Shown here piece after piece: positions 17,551 to 23,802 of a stretch of 23,802 nt of DNA (position 1 is its first letter; each line of letters starts with the position of its first letter). The translations under genes and the position numbers were made by a program. The DNA is from Priapulus caudatus. Lineage: Eukaryota > Priapulida > Priapulimorpha > Priapulimorphida > Priapulidae. The notes under the pieces are model-generated. The model saw only the letters and a program-made list of their open reading frames with translations, ran no database searches and was not told where the DNA came from. The stretch lies in the NCBI RefSeq assembly GCF_000485595.1, contig NW_014578302.1, positions 64,375-88,176 of the forward strand, written 5' to 3'.

Positions 17551-17878
17551 CATGTCATCAGAAGTAGATAATAGGGCTGAGAGGGTCTATGTCCCCCGGG
17601 GTACTGCCGGAACGTACCCTGGTACTATCTAATATGCCGGACCGTACCTCGCCTACTCCACTAACGAGTCTAGGGAGTCGCCTATGCCTACTCCCTAACC
17701 CTAACCCTAACCATATCAAATAGTGACCAGGGTACGTTCCGGTATACCGGACCGTACCCAGGGTACGTTCCGGTATACCGGACCGTACCCAGGGTACGTT
17801 CCGGCAGTACCCTGGGGGACATAGACCCTGAGCGATAATAGGTTATATAGTTCCCTATTATCTACTTCTAATGTCATG
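17551..17878. repeat. small foldback hairpin split by a MITE
   Basis: CATGTCATCAGAAGTAGATA (17551-17570, continuing ATAGG) is the inverse of CCCTATTATCTACTTCTAAT (17853 onward, continuing GTCATG). Removing the 17576-17833 element and one 9-bp duplication leaves a hairpin of about 60 bp with a 10-base loop. The MITE therefore landed in one arm of a pre-existing hairpin. Confidence 0.7.
17576..17833. mobile_element. 258-bp foldback MITE with 9-bp target duplication (copy 2), Mutator-like
   Basis: It is flanked by perfect GATAATAGG repeats (17567-17575 and 17834-17842). The ends are GCTGAGAGGGTCTATG and (inverted) GCTCAGGGTCTATG, as in copy 1 at 1121-1372 but in reverse orientation. The right arm has one extra GGTACGTTCCGGTATACC block. 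The centre contains three intact CCCTAA units (17693-17712), where copy 1 has a decayed version. No transposase is encoded. Confidence 0.85.
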
Positions 17879-17969
17879 TATGTTTGACATAACAGACGAA
17901 TTACAGATTCACAATTTAAACTGTGATTATTTATCACAGATCACAGATTATACAGTGAATGAAGAGATA

Positions 17970-18065
17970 CAGTAAAACTCGCATAAGTCGACAGTTTTGG
18001 GACCAGCATATCTGTGCCGACTTATGAAAATGACGACATACGTGTAAGCCGTCATTTTCTCGACT
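17970..18065 (+). mobile_element. single pogo/Tigger-like terminal repeat
   Basis: It starts CAGTAAAACTCGCATAAGTC after TA (17968-17969). Internal GACTTATG copies recur in both orientations (for example 18014-18021 and 18060-18067). It shares CAGTAAAAC with the end at 3816. No opposite end or transposase was found, so it is a truncated or solo end. Confidence 0.45.
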
Positions 18066-18209
18066 TATATGTAGGGCTCCCATCCCAGGTGCCTGTCACC
18101 CGTATGCATTCATAAACATGCTCCACACACGACGTCAGTTCGCACCACATTCATAGCAGACATGAAACAATTGGGTCCGTACATCAATCAACACCGCTGT
18201 TGGCCATAA

Positions 18210-18474
18210 AGGGCCGGACACACTAGGCGATTTTATCGGGAGACTCAGTCGGGCGACTAAATCAGGCGACTAAATCGGCTGATGTGTCCAGTCAGTTGCC
18301 GCCGATTTAGTCGCCCGATTCAATCGCATCGATCAAAACGTTTTGATATTATCGGGCGATAATCTCAGTCGCGCGACTAAATCGCGTGATGTGTCCACTC
18401 GACTCGCGCGATAGAATTGGGCGATAAAGTCGCCCGATTAGATCGCATTAAAATCGCCTAGTGTGTCCGGCCCT
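18210..18474. mobile_element. 265-bp PIF/Harbinger-like MITE
   Basis: The ends are inverted copies beginning AGGGCCGGACACACTAGGCG and continuing ATTTTA. They are flanked by a TAA duplication (18207-18209 and 18475-18477). The interior is built from repeated GCGACTAAATCG / TCGCCCGATT motifs in alternating orientation, plus GATGTGTCCA phrases resembling the end. The TWA target and TIR style suggest PIF/Harbinger. No coding capacity. Confidence 0.78.
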
Positions 18475-18520
18475 TAACGCACGTACATTGTACGCACTAG
18501 CGGCAAGCGCGGCACACGCT

Positions 18521-18560
18521 GGCTATCTGTAACACCCGCTGGCTATCTGTAACACCCGCT
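18521..18560. repeat. exact 20-bp tandem duplication
   Basis: GGCTATCTGTAACACCCGCT occurs twice in a row without change. Confidence 0.9.
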
Positions 18561-19093
18561 GTTGATTACATGTTTGGACATTGCAAGATATTTGCAGTGC
18601 AGGTCTGCCAAATTTTCTTGGAACACTTGCTAAAAAAATACGGTAATTCTGCAAGGCCGTGCTCTGGAACAAACTAGTTAGCAAACTAAGAATATCAAAA
18701 TATATACGGCTCTGTTCTGTGAAATGTCAGGCCCAAGACTTAAAATACGGGCATCGGGCCCGCGGGTCCGTTAGGATTTTGAACCTTGTAGAATGATTTG
18801 TTTTATAATCTGACAAGTACATATACAGATATATTAGTTATATTTTGATCAAAATGCAATGGAATTCAGCATTTTGTATTTAGTTGTTGTATTTCCATTT
18901 TGCTTTAGGATAATCTTGATGTATACACATTTTAATAGTGCCATAAAGTGAGTCAACTGTTAAGAGTTCTTTGTATATCATGATTTGGAGTTTGAGCAAC
19001 ATATAAATAAAAAAATAATATTTCAGTATTTTACAGTCTCAATTTACACACTTTAATGACACCATGCAGGATACCAGACAGAACAGTAACTAG
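18561..19093. other. no gene recognised
   Basis: AT-rich sequence. A GC-rich patch at 18729-18775 (CAGGCCCAAGAC, CGGGCCCGCGGG) could be a single hAT-like end, but no partner end was found. Confidence 0.4.
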
Positions 19094-20026
19094 TGTAGCG
19101 CACTATGAGCGCCCGTAGGGTGCTGGTCTTCGAACAAAAACAGACTCGACGCTTCTTACTGATGTAATATGATGTTTATTCACACCGTGAAAACTAGAAA
19201 ACAAACCAAAAGAAAATTAAATAAGAGAGGGTTAACAATGTCTTCCTTTAGCTATAAAGTACAGACTATACTATATACCAAACAGACATTACTATATATG
19301 TGAACAATACCTCTGACATATGTTCATACATGATTCTTAACCATATGGCATTCTATTCTTTATACAATATATCAGTAACATAAACATAATATGATCATAA
19401 CAATTATTACACATAACCTACCGTTCGCGCCTTAGACCAGCTAAACCTTTATATCAACTCAATCCTGATCACTGAGATGGCGAGAGTATGTGACTGTAAC
19501 CAACGATATTATCAATATTAAGTTACATTAAAGTTAACAGGCAATGTTATCTTCTGCACATCCACATAAAGCTTAATACGAAAAAGGTAACCAAAATGCA
19601 CATTATAGCTCAAATATCTTATAAGTGCAACCAACATGTAACAAATCATACGGTATACTAACAGTAAGAAATATCCAAACGGACAATTGGCTGTTTGACA
19701 CATACGTAAATGTAGCACATAAATTCACTAGATAAATTACAATACTTAATAGTTCACGTTATTACAATCTACCTCATGTAATCAACCAAGTACAACACTA
19801 ATTCCTTACCAAAGATGCCTCAGAGTAACGTAATATACCATGATATAAACCAGGTGAAAATCGTAGTGGCCAATCAAATATGGCGTTCTGAGCAACATAG
19901 TGATCAGGTCCCGCACAAAAACAGGTAGACCAAACGGGCACACATGACGTGGCAAAACAAAACCTAATACAGTAGATGTAAACTGATTCAGCACCTACAT
20001 GTCTACTGCTGACCTCGGCAGTTACA
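19094..20026 (-). repeat. putative BEL/Pao 3' LTR (933 bp)
   Basis: On the minus strand it starts TGTAACTGCCGAGG directly after a purine-rich stretch and ends GTGCGCTACA. The TG...CA ends and the position after the pol stop fit an LTR. Without the 5' LTR in the window the ends and target duplication cannot be confirmed. Confidence 0.7.
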
Positions 20027-20041
20027 CTCCCACCAATTACT
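20027..20041 (-). promoter_or_regulatory. putative BEL polypurine tract
   Basis: On the minus strand GTAATTGGTGGGAG sits immediately before the TGTAAC LTR start. It is less pure than the Gypsy tract but correctly placed. Confidence 0.5.
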
Positions 20042-20168
20042 CCAATGATTTATGATTCGCTACCTTACAATAGAAATAAATATTGAGTAATTTCTATGTA
20101 TGACGCGCTTTAATAAATTGCCATCGACCAACCAAGATTAAACTAAACGGCGAAGACCGACGGACAGA

Positions 20169-21494
20169 TCATTTACTCTCTACAAGGCATACTAGCTTTT
20201 GCACAGGACGTTCCAGGATAGTCTGCTTGCCTTCTCGTATTCCTAGATTATTCAGGTTCTTTGCACCAACTCGCACCTTGACCTTCCTCACTAAACCGTC
20301 TTTTCCCATAGTAGAGTCAACTACGATGCCCATGGGCCACTTGTTCCGCGCTACTTCTGGTTCCATCAACAGAACGATGTCTCCCACCGTAATATTCCTT
20401 CTTGGCTTAATCCAACATTGTCTTCTGTTGAGGTTCTGGAGATATTCCATTCTCCACCTACACCAGAATTGTTCAGTGAGATACTGTACTCTTCTCCATC
20501 TCTTTCGGAGATACATATCTTGCGGAACAAATTTACCTGGAGGTGGCAGTGGTGTACTGGGCTTCATGGTAAGAATGTGATTTGGGGTCAACGGCTCCAA
20601 ACTTGTAGGGTCATTTATGGTGTCAACCGTGAGGGGGCGACTATTCACTATCGCCATGACTTCATAAAACAGTGTACGAAGTGAAGAGTCGTCCAATCTG
20701 CTTGGACAAAGTCCAACCACTACACCAAGGACACTTCTTATAGTCCGGATCTGGCGTTCCCAAACACCACCGACATGACTAGAATAAGGCACATTCATGA
20801 GGAAGTCACAATCTCTGTTTGCCAAGTAAGACGATAGCCTTTCCTTGTCCAGCTCTTTCAAGGCTGCACTCAATTCATTTTTTGCCCCCACAAAGTTACT
20901 ACCTTGATCCGATCGGATCTGACGAACTTTCCCTCGTATGGCGATGAAGCACCTGAGCCCATTGATAAAGGCGTCAGTCGTGAGATCATCCAGGAACTCT
21001 ATGTGAACAGCTCTGGAGCATAGACAGGTGAACAGGAGACCATATCTCTTAAATTCTTTGCGATTTTTCTTTGTAAGGAAGGGCCCAAAACAATCCATCG
21101 CACTAAATGAGAATGGTGTAGACGACTCGACGCGATCTTCTGGTAGATCTGCCATCTTTTGTTCTTGAGTAGGTCGTCGATTCTTCCTGCAGACTACACA
21201 TTTATGGATAAGATCAGATGTCACCCTACCGCAACTGATGATCCAAAATCCATTTGCTCTAATTTCGTTGAGAGTAATACCACGGCCTTGATGGTACACC
21301 ATCTGGTGATAATAAGCTGCAATAAGCTTCGAAATGTGACTGTTCTTGGGTAAAATGATTGGATGTTTGACCTTGAATGGGAGTGACGAGTTTCTCAGGC
21401 GGCCTCCTACACGTATTATCCCCTGATCGTCGGTAGGATCCAAGTCTATGACAGGAAAGGTTTCTCCTAATGAACTCTTGTTCCATGCACGCAA
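20169..21494 (-). CDS. BEL/Pao Pol C-terminus: integrase plus DUF5641-like domain (first copy)
   Basis: 441 codons are open as read from an internal Met; the real protein would begin far upstream. The zinc-binding module is H63-X4-H68-X30-C99-X2-C102. The integrase core has D134 (SAMDCFGPF), D196 (SDQGSNFVG) and E246 (GGVWERQIR). The C-terminal part (about 325-440, RKRWRRVQYLTEQFWCRW, GDIVLLMEPEVARNKWP) is the DUF5641-like tail typical of BEL/Pao integrases. It inserts element cDNA into the genome. Upstream of 21494 the homology continues to 21700 but with many small insertions that break the frame. Confidence 0.88.
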   Translation of the reverse strand: MRAWNKSSLGETFPVIDLDPTDDQGIIRVGGRLRNSSLPFKVKHPIILPKNSHISKLIAAYYHQMVYHQGRGITLNEIRANGFWIISCGRVTSDLIHKCVVCRKNRRPTQEQKMADLPEDRVESSTPFSFSAMDCFGPFLTKKNRKEFKRYGLLFTCLCSRAVHIEFLDDLTTDAFINGLRCFIAIRGKVRQIRSDQGSNFVGAKNELSAALKELDKERLSSYLANRDCDFLMNVPYSSHVGGVWERQIRTIRSVLGVVVGLCPSRLDDSSLRTLFYEVMAIVNSRPLTVDTINDPTSLEPLTPNHILTMKPSTPLPPPGKFVPQDMYLRKRWRRVQYLTEQFWCRWRMEYLQNLNRRQCWIKPRRNITVGDIVLLMEPEVARNKWPMGIVVDSTMGKDGLVRKVKVRVGAKNLNNLGIREGKQTILERPVQKLVCLVESK

Positions 21495-21700
21495 CGCTTG
21501 AATCCAGGAATAATATTACTCCCTGTCGCTCATTCAGAACGTCTTCGCGATACTCTTATCGTAACTACCTTTAAGCATCTATCTCCGGAGTCTGGCAAAA
21601 TGCCGAACTACAGGCGATCTGCAGCTAGAGATATTTGTCAGTCGTGGACAAGATGCTCGGAATCTACTGATTCCATCAACATCCCTATTGTTGAAACAGT
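21495..21700 (-). pseudogene. indel-rich BEL pol segment next to the gap
   Basis: Aligned by eye to about 22577-22776, this stretch is the same pol region but carries about 20 extra bases scattered singly (for example GTTCCATGCACGCAACGC against GTTCCTGCACCAACC). Error density rises toward the N. This looks like low-quality sequence at a contig end rather than natural decay, but that is an inference. Confidence 0.6.
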
Positions 21701-21701
21701 N
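21701..21701. other. single N joining two overlapping sequence blocks
   Basis: The bases right after the N (TTGTAGGGTCATTTATGG) repeat those at 20603, starting a duplicate of about 1.1 kb. Confidence 0.95.
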
Positions 21702-23802
21702 TTGTAGGGTCATTTATGGTGTCAACCGTGAGGGGGCGACTATTCACTATCGCCATGACTTCATAACACAGTGTACGAAGTGAAGAGTCGTCCAATCTGC
21801 TTGGACAAAGTCCAACCACTACACCAAGGACACTTCTTATAGTCCGGATCTGGCGTTCCCAAACACCACCGACATGACTCGAATAAGGCACATTCATGAG
21901 GAAGTCACAATCTCTGTTTGCCAAGTAGGACGCTAGCCTTTCATTATCCAGCTCTTTCAAGGCTGCACACAACTCATTTTTTGCCCCCACAAAGTTACTA
22001 CCTTGGTCCGATCGGATCTGACGAACTTTCCCCCGTATGGCGATGAAGCACCTGAGCCCATTGATAAAGGCGTCAGTCGTGAGATCATCCAGTAACTCTA
22101 TGTGAACAGCTCTGGAGCATAGACAGGTGAACAGGAGACCATATCTCTTAAATTCTTTGCGATTTTGCCTTGTAAGGAAGGGCCCAAAACAATCCATCGC
22201 ACTAAATGAGAATGGTGTAGACGACTCGACGCGATCTTCTGGTAGATCTGCCATCTTTTGTTCTTGAGTAGGACGTCGATTCTTCCTGCAGACTACACAT
22301 TTATGGATAAGATCAGATGTCACCCTACCGCAACTGATGATCCAAAATCCATTTGCTCTAATTTCGTTCAGAGTAATACCACGGCCTTGATGGTACACCA
22401 TCTGGTGATAAGAAGCTGCAATAAGCTTCGAAATGTGACTGTTCTTGGGTAAAATGATTGGATGTTTGACCTTGAATGGGAGTGACGAGTTTCTCAGGCG
22501 GCCTCCTACACGTATTATCCCATGATCGTCGGTAAAGGGGTCCAGGTCTTTGACAGGAGGTTTCTCTTTGAACTCTTGTTCCTGCACCAACCTGACCAGG
22601 AATAAGATTGCTCCCTGTCGCTCTTGAACGTTCGCAATACTCTTATCCTTACTACCTTTAGCTCTTCTCCGGAGTCTGGCAATTGGTCGAACTACAGCGG
22701 TCCAGCTAGAGAATTTTGTCAGTCGTGACAAGATGCTCGGATTTACTGATTCCTTCACTCTAGTGTTGAAGACAGTCAAGTTCTTCACCTCAGGATCTTC
22801 TAGGGACAGTTCTTGCACAACCTTGGAGGGGCACTCAAAATTCGGGTTCTGTAGGAACTCCGGGCCTCTGTACCACGTAGACTGACGAAGAGCCGACGCC
22901 GTAAGGCCTCTCGAGGCATGGTCTGCTGGATTTGAGTCAGTCTCTACATGAAACCATTGATCAGGATCCGTGTTCTCTCGGATCATCTGAACACGATTGG
23001 CCACAAATGTATGGAAGCGTCTTGCTTCGTTGCCAATATATCCTAACACTACCTGAGAGTCAGTCCAGAAGATTTCCTTTGCATTTTGCAGGTGGAGTTC
23101 TTTCTTGAGCACCATGCTGACCTTCGCCGACACCACGGCTGCAGTTAGCTCTAGACGGGGTATTGTCGTAACTTTGGTCGGGGCTACTCTACCCTTGCCC
23201 ATCAGCAGTGTGCAGTGTACCTGGTCATGCTCATCTTGGATCCTGAGATAAGAACACTGGCCATATCCTTGGGAACTTCCGTCTGAGAAGTGATGGAGTT
23301 GTATTTCTTTGACTTCTTCGAAATGATAGGGTTTCAGACAACGTGGTATCCGTATCAATGCAATATTGAGAAAGTCTGCTGTCCACTTCTTCCACTGAGG
23401 TGCCAACTCCGCAGGGAGAGGATCATCCCATCCGATTCCACTGCGACACATGCACTGCAGCAGTATCTTGCCCTTCAGAACGAATGGAGCCAGGAATCCT
23501 AAGGGGTCATACACTGAAGCAACCATAGATAAAATCCCTCGACGAGTCAATGCTGCCTGATTGTCTTCAATTTTGAAGAAGAATTCATCTTTCTCCACAT
23601 CCCACTGTATCCCTAGCGTACTGGAACAAGGCATATCATCCTTGTTGAGGTTGACTTCCTTGACTGATGAGGCTTGTTCCTCAGAAGGAATCGATCGCAA
23701 CACCTCTCTACTGTTGGAGATGAACTTACATAGACGTAAACCTCCCTGGCTGCATAACGTTCTGGCCTCTTGGATAAGCTGTACGGCCTCATCATTGGTT
23801 TC
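21702..23802 (-). CDS. BEL/Pao Pol: A17 region, RNase H, integrase (second copy, partial both ends)
   Basis: The frame is open from the window end (23802) to the N at 21701. The first residues (ETNDEAVQLIQEARTLCSQG) and GIQWDVEKDEFFF, LTRRGILSMVASVYDPLGF belong to the Pao-type RT/A17 region. The RNase H active site is visible as D in HHFSDGSSQGYG, E in IPRLELTAAV, D in FWTDSQVVLG and D in SNPADHASRG. Then follow the integrase zinc module (HQMVYHQ...CVVCRK) and the core D, D, E (SAMDCF, RSDQGSN, VWERQIR). Translation ends artificially at the N after TINDPT. No stop or frameshift is seen, so this copy may be intact. The RT catalytic motif is outside the window. Confidence 0.9.

Larger units (their letters stand above)
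19094..23802 (-). mobile_element. BEL/Pao LTR retrotransposon, 3' part (runs off window)
   Basis: From right to left on the minus strand: Pol A17/RNase H region, integrase, C-terminal DUF5641-like domain, stop, polypurine tract, 3' LTR. The 5' part (5' LTR, gag, RT catalytic core) lies beyond 23802. About 1.1 kb of integrase is represented twice around the N at 21701. Confidence 0.92.

Noticed and set aside
18729-18775. hAT element end (CAGGCCC...GGGCCCGCGGG)
   Set aside because: Only one possible end and no flanking duplication or partner end.

Overview
This looks like eukaryotic, very probably metazoan, nuclear DNA from a transposon-dense region. The evidence is spliced exons with GT/AG boundaries, many foldback MITEs, Ty3/Gypsy and BEL/Pao retrotransposons, long microsatellites and TTAGGG-type telomeric tracts. 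The two host-type protein signatures, a DUF4806 domain and a P2X7 C-terminal-like domain, together with BEL/Pao and Mag-like Gypsy elements, fit an aquatic invertebrate (cnidarian, sponge, lophotrochozoan or invertebrate deuterostome). I cannot assign a species. No bacterial operon, CRISPR array, rRNA gene or intact tRNA gene is visible.

Region 1-4.8 kb holds the only host genes. There is a possible minus-strand exon at the left edge and a broken P2X7-C-like gene (875-1098) abutting a MITE. A plus-strand gene follows (exons 1853-1945, 2309-2514, 3036-3198, 3970-4079) whose last three exons join in phase into a DUF4806 domain. Its introns and flanks carry a tRNA-derived SINE, a pogo-like end and a TTAA-flanked foldback element. 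Region 4.8-7.8 kb is simple or low-complexity sequence plus a foldback element.

Region 7.85-14.28 kb is a tandemly repeated unit with a (CCCTAA)n core. One copy was split by a complete Ty3/Gypsy element (7963-13915, minus strand) flanked by the 5-bp target duplication CTAAC, which is itself telomeric-repeat sequence. The Gypsy LTRs are almost identical, but gag and pol are broken many times.

Region 14.5-18.5 kb is a field of non-autonomous DNA elements. It contains an 886-bp TTAA-flanked element holding a nested 184-bp palindrome with a CCCTAA core, and a CAGGG-ended insertion inside an array of CTATAGGATCCTATAG palindromes. It also contains a 258-bp MITE with a perfect 9-bp duplication (second copy of the 1121-1372 element), a pogo-like end and a 265-bp PIF/Harbinger-like MITE flanked by TAA.

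Region 19.1-23.8 kb is the 3' portion of a BEL/Pao element on the minus strand (933-bp 3' LTR, integrase, RNase H, A17 region). About 1.1 kb of it is present twice around a single N at 21701, which looks at least partly like an assembly artefact.

The strongest recurring theme is that short telomeric tracts sit inside at least three unrelated dispersed repeats, one of which then served as a retrotransposon target. I found no clear new defence or enzymatic system.
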